From Bacteroidales bacterium (GTDB taxonomy: Bacteria > Bacteroidota > Bacteroidia > Bacteroidales > UBA1715): a stretch of DNA of 64,000 nucleotides. The notes beneath the pieces are model-generated. The model did not search any database, was not told the origin of the DNA, and saw only the letters and a list, made by a program, of their open reading frames with translations. The stretch spans positions 310,001-374,000 of the forward strand of contig JADKDL010000002.1 in the NCBI GenBank assembly GCA_016714605.1, given 5' to 3'. This document shows positions 37,479-46,986 of the stretch, one piece after another. Numbering within the stretch: the first letter of the stretch is position 1; every line of letters starts with the position of its first letter. A program made the translations under genes and the position numbers.

Positions 37479-38936
37479 ATGCAAAGAATTAAGTTATTTG
37501 TAATAGTAAGTGTTTTAATATTTTCTGCTTGTAATAAAGATGAGAAAGAATTAAATGAGAAACAAAAAGAAGAAAATATCACCATAAATTCATTTATATG
37601 GAACAGTATGCAGCAATATTATCTGTGGACAGATTTAGTTCCAGCACTTGACGATTCTTATTATGAAAATACAGATGAAAAAGAGGGTTTTTTTGAAGCG
37701 TTTGATGATCATTCCATTTTTTTTGAGAGTCTTATCTTCAACCGAGCAATGATAGATAAATGGTCGTGGATTGTAGACGATTATCAAGAATTGGAAAACG
37801 CACTAAAAGGAAATACAACCTCTTATGGTTTTGAATTTAAACTACTAAGATATAGCGGAAATGATTTAATAGCAGTTGTGTTGTATGTACATAAAGGTTC
37901 GCCTGCCGATATTGCCGGAATGAAACGTGGCTATTTATTTAGAAGTGTAAATAATCAGAATCTAAATGTGTCTAATTATATAGACCTTTTATTTTCAGGC
38001 AATCAATTAACGTTTTCAATATTGAGCGATAGAGGAGGGGAGCTATATGAAACCGGTATAGATATTACAATTGCTGCTGCCGAAATACAAGAAAATCCAA
38101 TATTTATTGATAGTGTTTATGAAGTTAACGGAAGTAAAGTTGGCTACTTTATGTATAACGGATTCTATCCTGATTATGATAAAGCGTTAAATAGTCTTTT
38201 TTCAAAATTCAAAAGTGAAAATGTTGATAATTTGATAATAGATTTGAGATACAATTCTGGTGGAAGTGTACTTTCATTGCTCAATTTGGCAAGTATGATT
38301 CATACAACTGATACTAATAAGGTGATTCTTAAAATGCAATATAATGATGAGGTACAATCATATCTTGAGGAATATTATGGAACTGAGGCAACAATTGATA
38401 AGTTTCAAAAATATCTGTATGACAACGATGGAAATATAATAGAAGAGATAAATACTCTTAATTTGAATAAGGTATATGTAATTACAACAGACATGACTGC
38501 CTCTGCAAGCGAATCTCTTATTAACGGGTTGAAACCTTATATGGAAGTAGTGACGATTGGTACCCAAACTAGTGGAAAATATACTAGTTCTATTACAATT
38601 AAAGATGTTGATATGTATGGCAATTTAAATACTTCACACAACTGGGCATTGCAACCAATTGTAGCAAAGGTTAAGAATGTAAATAATGAAACCGATTTTG
38701 TTGATGGGTTAGCTCCAACGTATCCTATTGAAGAAGATTTATCAAATATGCTTGAATTAGGTTCACGTTATGAGTTGTTGCTTGAAACCGCTTTAGATGC
38801 GACAACAGGTTACTATTCATTTGCAACGAAAAGCGATAGAGGACGTGTATTAGAAAAGAAATTCATTGATTCTAAATCAATTACTCCATCTAGAAATGTT
38901 TTGTTGTTGAACGAAATATATCCATCGTTGCATTAG
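37479..38936 (+). CDS. S41 family peptidase lipoprotein
   Basis: 485 residues. Lipoprotein signal MQRIKLFVIVSVLIFSAC (Cys 18). An N-terminal helical domain (WNSMQQYYLWTDLVPALD) is typical of Bacteroidota S41 proteins. A PDZ-like domain (HKGSPADIAGMKRG) and the S41 core follow, with DNLIIDLRYNSGGS, the catalytic-serine segment TDMTASASESLINGL and, further on, TQTSGK with the conserved Lys. The predicted location is the periplasmic face of a membrane. It is closely related along its whole length to the partial gene at 1-1031, including the upstream promoter, pointing to duplication of a gene-plus-promoter unit. Confidence 0.92.
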   Translation: MQRIKLFVIVSVLIFSACNKDEKELNEKQKEENITINSFIWNSMQQYYLWTDLVPALDDSYYENTDEKEGFFEAFDDHSIFFESLIFNRAMIDKWSWIVDDYQELENALKGNTTSYGFEFKLLRYSGNDLIAVVLYVHKGSPADIAGMKRGYLFRSVNNQNLNVSNYIDLLFSGNQLTFSILSDRGGELYETGIDITIAAAEIQENPIFIDSVYEVNGSKVGYFMYNGFYPDYDKALNSLFSKFKSENVDNLIIDLRYNSGGSVLSLLNLASMIHTTDTNKVILKMQYNDEVQSYLEEYYGTEATIDKFQKYLYDNDGNIIEEINTLNLNKVYVITTDMTASASESLINGLKPYMEVVTIGTQTSGKYTSSITIKDVDMYGNLNTSHNWALQPIVAKVKNVNNETDFVDGLAPTYPIEEDLSNMLELGSRYELLLETALDATTGYYSFATKSDRGRVLEKKFIDSKSITPSRNVLLLNEIYPSLH

Positions 38937-38965
38937 CTGGAGTGTAAGGGTTTGTGTAAAGACCA

Positions 38966-39736
38966 ATGAGGCGTTTTGATGGTAATCTTAGAAGTATTGG
39001 TAATAGTTATTTGTTGCCTCCAATGCTTGTAGTTGTTGGTTTTTTAATATTTACAGTTGGTTTTACACCTAGAGAAAAAATAACCTTCACTCATTCTGGA
39101 ATTATAGAAAAAATTAGATTTCATGATATTTTAGTTATTGACATATGGCATTGTGATACTTCTTTTTTAATACACGAAAACGAAGCAGTTCGAATTAAGA
39201 CTGTAATTCAAGAATTAAATATTGGAGATACAATTGAACTTATTGCTACTAATGATAGGAATATAATCTGTCAAATATCAAAGAGCGGTAAGATAATTAT
39301 TCCTTATGAAGAAGAGTATTTCCCCATTTATGCTGGTTCTATAATTTTTCTAGTTGGTATTGCATTATTGCCATTAGCTAGAAGTGCAAGAATTAAATCT
39401 CGTCAGAATCATGAAAAATTGATTGTGATAGAATCAGTAGAAAATTCCACATACCCAAGTGAATGTAAAAAAGATATAGAAGGAATAAAAAAAGAATATC
39501 AGGAGAATAAGCAAAATATCTATACTTCTTTTAAAATCAAAAAAATTGGAATGAAGCGATTAGAAGCCGAATTGCAAAGAGTAGAAATTGCATATGTAGA
39601 TAAATTGGTACTTTTCTTTAAACAATACAATGAAAAGCAAGATTTTATTATAAATGAAAATGAATCGAAGACAATAAAAGTTGGTAATATAACCATCGTC
39701 GACGAAAATGGTCAGCCTATTATATATGAAGATTAA
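38966..39736 (+). CDS. Hypothetical membrane protein with two helices
   Basis: 256 residues. Helix 1 lies near residues 15-32 (LLPPMLVVVGFLIFTVGF). A beta-rich extracytoplasmic segment of about 85 residues follows (HSGIIEKIRFHDILVIDIW, ELNIGDTIELIATND). Helix 2 is at about 123-142 (YAGSIIFLVGIALLPLA), followed by a charged cytoplasmic tail of about 110 residues with coiled-coil tendency. The layout resembles DUF3592-like proteins but I cannot assign it. It begins 29 bp after the S41 peptidase stop and may be cotranscribed with it. Confidence 0.6.
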   Translation: MRRFDGNLRSIGNSYLLPPMLVVVGFLIFTVGFTPREKITFTHSGIIEKIRFHDILVIDIWHCDTSFLIHENEAVRIKTVIQELNIGDTIELIATNDRNIICQISKSGKIIIPYEEEYFPIYAGSIIFLVGIALLPLARSARIKSRQNHEKLIVIESVENSTYPSECKKDIEGIKKEYQENKQNIYTSFKIKKIGMKRLEAELQRVEIAYVDKLVLFFKQYNEKQDFIINENESKTIKVGNITIVDENGQPIIYED

Positions 39737-40005
39737 TCGCTGCTTCCATTGGTCAGTTGTCAAGAAATACTCAGGTTGGTCTGAGCTAGTTTTCTATTTG
39801 TTTTTTGTAGTATGCTATTTATAGTTTGCAACTCGGACTATACGAGTTAATTTCTGCATTTGTATTGAGAATGTTTTTAATAATCGCAAACTAACCCATT
39901 CGTACATTAATCTTTATATTCTGAAATTGATTTAATCTTTTGTAAGTCAGACTATGTAATTTTCGACTTAAAGTAATGATAAACTCAAATTTAAGTGTGA
40001 AAGTT

Positions 40006-40953
40006 ATGAAAATTCTAAATATATTTTTAGTACTTGTTTTGCACAGTTTGATAGGTTGTTCTCAAAGTCCAAATAGCAAGAATGATATGAAAACACTAAC
40101 GGAAGAAGAAAAAAAAGTAATAATAAATAAAGGTACAGAAGCTCCATTTACCGGAATTTACTACAAAAATTACGAAAAAGGAATATATAATTGTAAGCAA
40201 TGTGGGGCATCGTTGTTTAAGTCAGAAGCCAAATTTGACTCTGGAACCGGTTGGCCTAGTTTTGATGATGCTTTCGAAGGAGCTGTAAAACAATTGCCCG
40301 ATAAAGACGGCAGACGCATAGAAATAGTATGCGCCAATTGCAATGGTCACTTGGGTCATGTTTTTAATAATGAAGGTTTTACTGATAAAAATACTCGACA
40401 TTGTGTACACTCAATTTCGTTAGAGTTTATTCCTGATTCCAATTGTAATACCGCTGCAAATACAGCTTCTAAAATAGAAACCGCTTATTTTGGAAGTGGC
40501 TGTTTTTGGGGAACAGAATATTGGTTTCAAAAACAAAATGGAGTTATTGAAACTATGGTAGGTTATATGGGTGGACATCTGTCAAATCCTAGTTATCAGG
40601 ATGTTTGTAGAGGAAATACCGGTCATGCAGAAGTGGTTAAAGTAACTTTTAATCCGGAAGTTATTTCGTTTGAATCATTAGTGAAACTTTTTTATGAAAC
40701 TCATGATCCTGAGCAAATAAATAGACAGGGACCAGATGTTGGTGAACAGTATCGTTCTGTAATATTTTTTACAAACCAAAAGCAAAAAGATGCTGCCGAT
40801 ATTCAAACTGAAATTCTCATAAGGAAAGGATTTGATGTAGCAACAATTATAGATACAGCCAAAGATTTTTATCCAGCCGAAGAATATCATAGAAATTACT
40901 ATGAAAAAAATGGAAAAATGCCATATTGCCACATATACACCAAAAGATTTTGA
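40006..40953 (+). CDS. msrBA: Fused MsrB-MsrA methionine sulfoxide reductase lipoprotein
   Basis: About 315 residues from ATG 40006, chosen because it gives a clean lipoprotein signal (MKILNIFLVLVLHSLIGC-SQ); an upstream ATG at 39976 adds ten residues. MsrB domain first: zinc CxxC pairs (CKQC, CANC), SGTGWPSF, GHLGHVF and catalytic Cys in RHCVHSISLEF. MsrA domain second: GSGCFWGTEYWF (catalytic Cys), GYMGG, NPSYQDVC, GHAEVVKVTF, HDPEQINRQGPDVGEQYRS. It repairs oxidised Met of both stereoisomers; the lipobox places it in the envelope. The order MsrB-MsrA is the less common fusion order. Confidence 0.93.
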   Translation: MKILNIFLVLVLHSLIGCSQSPNSKNDMKTLTEEEKKVIINKGTEAPFTGIYYKNYEKGIYNCKQCGASLFKSEAKFDSGTGWPSFDDAFEGAVKQLPDKDGRRIEIVCANCNGHLGHVFNNEGFTDKNTRHCVHSISLEFIPDSNCNTAANTASKIETAYFGSGCFWGTEYWFQKQNGVIETMVGYMGGHLSNPSYQDVCRGNTGHAEVVKVTFNPEVISFESLVKLFYETHDPEQINRQGPDVGEQYRSVIFFTNQKQKDAADIQTEILIRKGFDVATIIDTAKDFYPAEEYHRNYYEKNGKMPYCHIYTKRF

Positions 40954-41090
40954 TGTGAATATACCCAATATTCAGTAAGTGGCTATCAGAAAAGAAGAGC
41001 AAATAAGCGTTAAATAATTGAAAGGATTTATTTTATATATTTGTGAAAATAAATTTTAAAAATTAGAAGATTAAAATAAGAAATTAAATT

Positions 41091-41119
41091 TTGTATTTAA
41101 AAATAATATTTTAACTTTG
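41091..41119 (+). promoter_or_regulatory. Bacteroidota-type promoter of rpsO
   Basis: TTG (41091-41093), 18-nt spacer, TAACTTTG (41112-41119). A near-ideal sigma-ABfr promoter 47 bp before the rpsO start. Confidence 0.8.
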
Positions 41120-41166
41120 CAATTCGAAAATTGAATATATAAGAAATTATTGCAAATAATACGAAT

Positions 41167-41436
41167 ATGCAACTTACAGCAGAAAGAAAAAAAGAGATTT
41201 TCAAACAGTTTGGAGGAAACGAAGCAAACACAGGTATCAGTGAAGCTCAAATAGCTTTATTTTCAGAGAGAATAACTCACCTTACAGAGCATCTGAGAAG
41301 TAACAAAAAAGATTTTGGTACGCAACGTTCGTTAATGAGGTTGGTAGGAAAAAGAAAAAAACTTCTATCTTTCTTGAAGGAGGAAGATATTAGTAGATAT
41401 CGAAATATTCTAAAAGAACTTAATCTTAGAAAATAA
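41167..41436 (+). CDS. rpsO: 30S ribosomal protein S15
   Basis: 89 residues, standard length. S15 binds 16S rRNA helices 20-22 early in 30S assembly. Recognisable motifs: NTGISEAQIALFSERITHLTEHLR, the basic DFGTQRSLMRLVGKRKKLLSFL and KEEDISRYRNILKELNLRK. The start is set by an ATG after a strong promoter. It is followed by a terminator and then pnp, the conserved rpsO-pnp order. Confidence 0.97.
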   Translation: MQLTAERKKEIFKQFGGNEANTGISEAQIALFSERITHLTEHLRSNKKDFGTQRSLMRLVGKRKKLLSFLKEEDISRYRNILKELNLRK

Positions 41437-41440
41437 GAAA

Positions 41441-41474
41441 AAAAAGGGAAAGGTAGTTAGCCTTTCCCTTTTTT
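41441..41474 (+). terminator. Terminator after rpsO
   Basis: AAAAAGGGAAAGG pairs with CCTTTCCCTTTTT around the 7-nt loop TAGTTAG, ending in T6. Confidence 0.85.
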
Positions 41475-41661
41475 GTATTCTATAAATCGTAATTTTTAGC
41501 CGAAAAAATAAGTATCTTATTCTTATCAAATAGAATTATACTACTGCTCATCTCGGCAAAATTTTCAAACAATACCATATTTTTAATTACTTGAATAGTC
41601 GAGTAATTATGTTTATTTGATAGATAACAAGAACAAATATAATTTCATTAATTTTACAAGT

Positions 41662-43791
41662 ATGTTGAATGTAATTAATAAGACAATTGATCTGGGAGAC
41701 GGCAGAATCATTGAAATTGAAACTGGAAAATTAGCAAAACAAGCCGACGGATCTGTTGTAGTGAAAATGGGTAAAACAATGCTTTTGGCTACTGTTGTAG
41801 CTGCAAAAGAATCAAAACCCGAAACCGATTTCATGCCGCTATCGGTTGATTATAAAGAGAAATTTGCTGCTATGGGTCGTTTCCCCGGTGGTTTTACAAA
41901 AAGAGAAGGTCGTGCAAGCGATTATGAAATACTTATTGCTCGTTTAGTTGATAGAGCTTTAAGACCAATGTTCCCAAAAGGATTTCATGAAGAAACATTT
42001 GTAACAATAAATTTAATATCGGCAGAAGAGGAAATACTTCCTGATGCTCTTGCTGGTCTAGCTGCTTCTGCTGCTCTAGCAGTAAGCGATATTCCTTTCG
42101 ATGGCCCAATATCTGAAGTGAGAGTGGCACGTTGTAATGGAAGTTTTATCGTTAATCCTACAAAATCTCAATTGGGTACTTCTGATTTAGATATTATTGT
42201 TGCTGCTACTATTGATAATATTCTCATGATTGAAGGTGAGATGAAAGAAGTGTCTGAAAGTGATATGCTTGAAGCTATTAAAATTGCTCACGATGCTATA
42301 AAAATACAATGTAAAGTACAACTTGAACTTATGGAAGCTTGTGGTAAAACACAAAAAAGACCGGTAGTTGAGTTGCTTGTAGATGCTGATTTGGAAGAGA
42401 AGATAAAAGATTTCTGCTACAATAAAATTTATGAAATTGCTAAACAAGCTATTACAGACAAACATCAGAGAGGTGAGGCGTTTAAAGCTGTAAAAGAGGC
42501 TTATATTGCTTCATTGCCTGAAGGTTGGGAAGAGACTATTAAAAAAATACTGATAGATCGTTATTTCCACGATGTTGAAAAAGAAGCGGTTAGAAATGCA
42601 GTTTTAGATACTCAAATAAGATTAGATGGCAGAAAGACAGATCAGATTAGACCTATTTGGTGTGAGATAGATTATTTGCCTGCTGCTCATGGATCTGCAA
42701 TTTTTACCCGTGGTGAAACTCAGTCGCTTACTACTGTTACACTTGGAACTAAACTTGACGAAAAGTTGATTGATGAGGTAATGGTTTCTGGTAAAGAACG
42801 TTTTATGTTGCATTACAATTTCCCTCCTTTTTCTACCGGCGAAGCTAAAATGTCTAGAGGTGTTGGAAGAAGAGAAATTGGTCACGGAAACCTTGCTTAT
42901 CGTGCACTTAAACCAATGTTGCCTGTTGGTCAAGATAATCCTTACGTAATTAGAATTGTTTCTGACATTCTTGAGTCAAACGGAAGTTCATCTATGGCTA
43001 CTGTTTGCGCTGGTACTCTTGCTCTTATGGATGCTGGTGTGAAAATGAAAAAACCGGTTACAGGTATTGCAATGGGTTTAATAACAGATACTAAAACCGG
43101 AAAATACGCTGTATTGTCTGATATTTTGGGCGAAGAAGATCATTTAGGTGATATGGATTTCAAGGTTTGTGGTACTGTTGATGGTATTACTGCTTGCCAA
43201 ATGGATATTAAAATAGACGGACTTTCATTCGAATTATTATCAAATGCTCTTGAACAAGCTCGTAGAGGTCGTCTTCATATAATGGAAAAGATAGTTGCTA
43301 CTATTGCTACTCCTCGAACTGATTATAAAGATCATACACCAAGAATTCAGAAAATAATGATACCTAAAGAATTCATAGGTGCGGTTATTGGTTCTGGTGG
43401 AAAAAACATACAGGAATTACAAGCTAGAACCGGAACTGTTATCACTATCGAAGAGGTAAATAACAGAGGTGAAGTTGAAATATTCAGTAAAAACAGCATT
43501 GGTCTTGAAACTGCTAAGGCATATATTGAAGGATTAACTGAACAACCTGAGCTTGGTAAGGTTTATACAGGACCAGTTAAATCAATAACCACTTTTGGTG
43601 CATTTATAGAATTCTTACCTCAAAAAGATGGTTTGTTGCATATTTCTGAAATAGATTGGAAACGTATAAATACCGTCGAAGAGGTTCTTAAACAAGGAGA
43701 TGTGATTGAAGTGAAACTTATTGGAATAGAAAAAGATAGATATAAACTTTCTAGAAAAGTATTGTTGCCAAAACCTGAACGTGCTGAATAA
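41662..43791 (+). CDS. pnp: Polyribonucleotide nucleotidyltransferase
   Basis: 709 residues from ATG 41662 (MLNVINKTIDLGDGR). PNPase degrades RNA 3' to 5' with phosphate as a trimer. Two RNase PH domains flank a helical domain: the first has FPGGFTKREGRASDYEILIARLVDRALRP, the second RGETQSLTTVTLGT and DILGEEDHLGDMDFKVCGT. A KH domain (IPKEFIGAVIGSGGKNIQELQ) and an S1 domain (VYTGPVKSITTFGAFIEFLP ... GLLHISEI) complete it. All family domains are intact. Confidence 0.97.
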   Translation: MLNVINKTIDLGDGRIIEIETGKLAKQADGSVVVKMGKTMLLATVVAAKESKPETDFMPLSVDYKEKFAAMGRFPGGFTKREGRASDYEILIARLVDRALRPMFPKGFHEETFVTINLISAEEEILPDALAGLAASAALAVSDIPFDGPISEVRVARCNGSFIVNPTKSQLGTSDLDIIVAATIDNILMIEGEMKEVSESDMLEAIKIAHDAIKIQCKVQLELMEACGKTQKRPVVELLVDADLEEKIKDFCYNKIYEIAKQAITDKHQRGEAFKAVKEAYIASLPEGWEETIKKILIDRYFHDVEKEAVRNAVLDTQIRLDGRKTDQIRPIWCEIDYLPAAHGSAIFTRGETQSLTTVTLGTKLDEKLIDEVMVSGKERFMLHYNFPPFSTGEAKMSRGVGRREIGHGNLAYRALKPMLPVGQDNPYVIRIVSDILESNGSSSMATVCAGTLALMDAGVKMKKPVTGIAMGLITDTKTGKYAVLSDILGEEDHLGDMDFKVCGTVDGITACQMDIKIDGLSFELLSNALEQARRGRLHIMEKIVATIATPRTDYKDHTPRIQKIMIPKEFIGAVIGSGGKNIQELQARTGTVITIEEVNNRGEVEIFSKNSIGLETAKAYIEGLTEQPELGKVYTGPVKSITTFGAFIEFLPQKDGLLHISEIDWKRINTVEEVLKQGDVIEVKLIGIEKDRYKLSRKVLLPKPERAE

Positions 43792-43829
43792 TTTTGTTCT
43801 AGTTTTGCTCTATAAAATTTCAATTTTGA

Positions 43830-43856
43830 GAGGTTGTCTTATAAAAAGGCAACTTC
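43830..43856 (+). terminator. Terminator after pnp
   Basis: GAGGTTGTCTT (43830-43840) pairs through 11 positions, two of them G-T, with AAGGCAACTTC (43846-43856). A T-rich tail (TTTTATTTTTTTT) follows. Confidence 0.75.
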
Positions 43857-43956
43857 TTTTATTTTTTTTGAAGCTCTAAATAAGGGGTGACTTCTATTTG
43901 TGTGTCTTAAGGGTAAATAAGTTGAAATAATTAATCTTAATAAATACAATAATAAT

Positions 43957-44817
43957 ATGAAAAAATCAACAATTTTATTTACGCTGCTAATTAGCGTCTT
44001 AGTTGTTTTAAGTTCTTGTAATAAAGGATTTAAAGGAGAGAATGATCAGATTAGTTTACCACCTAAATCTTCTATGGATTTGAATTTTGATTCATTTTCT
44101 GCTAATACAAAATCTGGGTTAAAATCAACCGAGACGGACACTAGTTACCAAACGTATCTATCAGCAAAGGGAGTTGTAGATATTTGGTCATTAGTTGGGT
44201 TCTTTACTTTAGCTGTGCCTACGGCTTCATTTTATGCTGCATTTAATAATGAGCCTGAACTTATTGCAGATTATACTTGGGAGTGGAAGTATTCTGTAGA
44301 TTATATTGGTGCTACGTATCATGCTCGTCTTGTAGGTACTACCGATAAAGATAACGAACAGGTTAATTGGCAAATGTTTATTAAGAAAGATGGAATAATG
44401 GGGCATGATGAATTTCTATGGTTCGAAGGAACATCTTATACCGATAATTCTAAAGGTACATGGAAACTAAATCAAAGCTACCAATTCCAAAATCCGCTTT
44501 TGAAACTTGAATGGACTGCAAATGCCACTAAAGAAGCTGTGTCTTCTGTAAAATATACTTATGTAAGAGAGAATGACGATTGGGGTAATGTTGATAAATT
44601 CAACGGTAGTTATATGAATTTTGGAATACAAGTAGGTGCGTTAGATGCTTATTTTAATGCTCACTATTATGCTGGTCTTTTAAATCAAAATTTTGTTGAT
44701 GTAAATATTGAATGGAGTACTTCTGCTTATAACGGAAGAATTAAAGCTTCACATATTTTCAATGTTGATACATGGAAATGTTGGGATGTTGATGGCAAAA
44801 ATACCGTTTGCGAATAA
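43957..44817 (+). CDS. Hypothetical lipoprotein
   Basis: 286 residues with lipobox VVLSSC-NKG at Cys about 22. A Ser/Lys-rich linker (NTKSGLKSTETD) precedes a beta-rich domain with many aromatic residues (DYTWEWKYSVDYIGATYHARL, WQMFIKKD, GTWKLNQSY, KLEWTANA, NVDIEW-like strands) ending in a Cys near the C-terminus. I do not recognise the family. It should be anchored in the outer or inner membrane. The gene ends just before a terminator that lies within the end of the convergent gene. Confidence 0.75.
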   Translation: MKKSTILFTLLISVLVVLSSCNKGFKGENDQISLPPKSSMDLNFDSFSANTKSGLKSTETDTSYQTYLSAKGVVDIWSLVGFFTLAVPTASFYAAFNNEPELIADYTWEWKYSVDYIGATYHARLVGTTDKDNEQVNWQMFIKKDGIMGHDEFLWFEGTSYTDNSKGTWKLNQSYQFQNPLLKLEWTANATKEAVSSVKYTYVRENDDWGNVDKFNGSYMNFGIQVGALDAYFNAHYYAGLLNQNFVDVNIEWSTSAYNGRIKASHIFNVDTWKCWDVDGKNTVCE

Positions 44818-44834
44818 TTTTTTATTGTATAGTT

Positions 44835-45835
44835 TTATAATTCATGAGGCGAATAGTTACTATTCGCCTTTTTTTTATTGCTTAACATTAAAACAGATCC
44901 TAATGCTGCCGGTATTGCTAAGTTTATGACCCACACGAGTATCGTTGCTGAAAATACCGATAAAGCATCGTAATTGTATAGACTGAAAATGGCTACAGCT
45001 ATAGGGCCTCTTATGCCAAATTCTGCAAGAGCAAATGTAGGAATTATTGTGGTGAATAAATAGGTTGCTCCAATACAGAGCAAGCATTCTTCAATTGATA
45101 TGTTCGGTATAAAAAGAAACACACACAGAGCAAATTGCGACGAGAAAACAACATATCGAGCAAAACTTAAGCTTAATACTATATATTGAATCGCTCTTGC
45201 AGGTTCTGAAAAATTACTTATCTGACTTCTATACTTTTGTGCAAATTCAAATTTTTCTACAATTTTTCCTAATATTGAATCCTTATAAAACCATAATAGA
45301 ACAATTATCAATATTAAAAAAATGAAGATAAAAGAGTAAAGCCCCAAATGGTCTGTAATATTTAGTTTTTGCTAATAAAAATGTATGTAACGCATGGTAT
45401 GCCCACAATGCACGTCACTATCAATTGACTAATGCTACCCCATGTGGTAAGTGCTAAAATTCTTGGTTTATTTTTAGTTTCGAGATAGGCTGTTCTAGCA
45501 AAAATTTCTCCAATACGATTTGGTGTAATAAGCGCAAAACTTAAACCGATAAAAATAATTCTAACAGCTTTAATAAATGAGATATTTTCGACCGACGATA
45601 TTAATAACTTCCATTTGTATGATTCCAAACCCCAGTTTACAAAAAGTAATAAAATAGTGGTTGTTACAATTAGACTCGATTCAAAAATATTGTTGTTTAT
45701 TTTATCAAGAATTGTGATGTCTGTTTTAATTAATTTCTTAATTAGAAAATACCAAGCACCTGCAAAAAACAATGTTTTAAGTATGAGTATATAAACTTTT
45801 TTTTTCTTTAAAAATGTTTTTATTGCCGTAATCAA
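44835..45835 (-). CDS. Lysylphosphatidylglycerol synthase TM/flippase-like membrane protein (frame broken once)
   Basis: The N-terminal half has helices ILKTLFFAGAWYFLIKKL, IVTTTILLLFVNWGLESYKWK and ITPNRIGEIFARTAYL. The C-terminal half has helices around SFARYVVFSSQFALCVFLFI, EECLLCIGATYLFTTIIP and FALAEFGIRGPIAVAIF. Together they match the LPG_synthase_TM (UPF0104, PF03706) pattern, including ALAEFGIRG. The frame breaks at a T5 run (45366-45370); one extra base restores ISKKLNITDHLGLYSF. Corrected length is about 333 residues. Members are thought to move or modify lipids, but the substrate here is unknown. Divergent from rsmA. Confidence 0.75.
44847..44876 (+). terminator. Terminator of the 43957-44817 gene
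   Basis: AGGCGAATA-gttac-TATTCGCCT (44847-44869) with eight T to 44876. It lies inside the last codons of the convergent membrane-protein gene. Confidence 0.8.
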
Positions 45836-46077
45836 AATAGTGAATTTAGATATATTATTTAGTACGCTTTATTTGGTCAAAAATACCTATATTTTTTCTT
45901 GATTTTATGCAACTTTTTAGAATAAATATTTAGATATTTCGCCCCGATTAAAAACAGGGAGATTCTTACAAAATATATGTATTTCAAGAAAAAAATACTT
46001 TGTAAAAATGATTAAACTCCCATCATCATATTCAGAATAAATAAATTGACCCAAACCTAATACAATGACCGACGAGT

Positions 46078-46851
46078 ATGACATACGTAAAAGCAAAAAA
46101 ATATTTGGGTCAGCATTTTCTCAAAAATGAAGGTGTTGCAAGTCAAATAGCAGAAAGTTTTGATTTAAACTCTGCAAATAAATATTTAGAAATAGGTCCG
46201 GGAATGGGCGTGTTGACAAAATATTTTATAAACAATCCCTCTTTTTATGCTTGCGAAGTAGATCTTGAATCTATTGATTATCTTAAACAGCATTATCCTG
46301 ATTTTTCGGAGCAAATTTACAATATAGATTTTTTGCAGATGGATATACCAAAATATTTTGAGACGAATGTTTCAATTATTGGCAATTTTCCATACAATAT
46401 ATCTTCACAGATATTATTCAAAGTGCTCGAAAATAAAGAATATGTACCGCATTTGGTTGGTATGTTTCAAAAGGAAGTAGCTGAGAGAATTTGCAGTGGT
46501 CCAGGCAATAAAGACTATGGAATATTAAGCGTTTTACTCCAAGCATATTATAATTGTAAATATTTATTTACTGTTTTAGAAACAGATTTCATACCTCCCC
46601 CCAAGGTGAAATCAGGAGTTATTAGCATTGCAAGAAACGAAACCGTTAAGCTTGATTGCGATGAGGTTCTTTTTAAAAAAGTTGTTAAAACTGCATTTAA
46701 CCAAAGACGAAAAACAATTCGTAATTCAATAAAGCAGATGACAAATGGAAAAATATCAGAGCATGTATTTTTCTCGAAGCGACCTGAGCAGTTGAGTGTA
46801 CCGCAATTTGTAGAGCTTACCAATATTGTTGCTGATATGCAATTAGATTGA
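46078..46851 (+). CDS. rsmA: 16S rRNA (adenine-1518/1519-N6)-dimethyltransferase
   Basis: 257 residues. RsmA (KsgA) dimethylates A1518 and A1519 in helix 45 of 16S rRNA during late 30S assembly. Motifs: KKYLGQHFLKNEGV, SAM-binding YLEIGPGMGVLTKYF, catalytic IGNFPYNISSQILFKVLE, QKEVAERICSGPGNKDYG and PPPKVKSGVI. The start codon overlaps no other gene; an ATG at 46078 gives the conventional N-terminus (MTYVKAKKYLGQHFL). Confidence 0.96.
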   Translation: MTYVKAKKYLGQHFLKNEGVASQIAESFDLNSANKYLEIGPGMGVLTKYFINNPSFYACEVDLESIDYLKQHYPDFSEQIYNIDFLQMDIPKYFETNVSIIGNFPYNISSQILFKVLENKEYVPHLVGMFQKEVAERICSGPGNKDYGILSVLLQAYYNCKYLFTVLETDFIPPPKVKSGVISIARNETVKLDCDEVLFKKVVKTAFNQRRKTIRNSIKQMTNGKISEHVFFSKRPEQLSVPQFVELTNIVADMQLD

Positions 46852-46986
46852 TAAGTTTAAGGAAATGGAATTTTTGTATTTTTAATTCTCCTTTTTTACG
46901 GAATCAGTTATTTTTAAAAGTAATGATTCCATAAAAACCAAAGTTGATTTACATCCATATTTTTAATTTTTTAAATAGAGGCTCCC

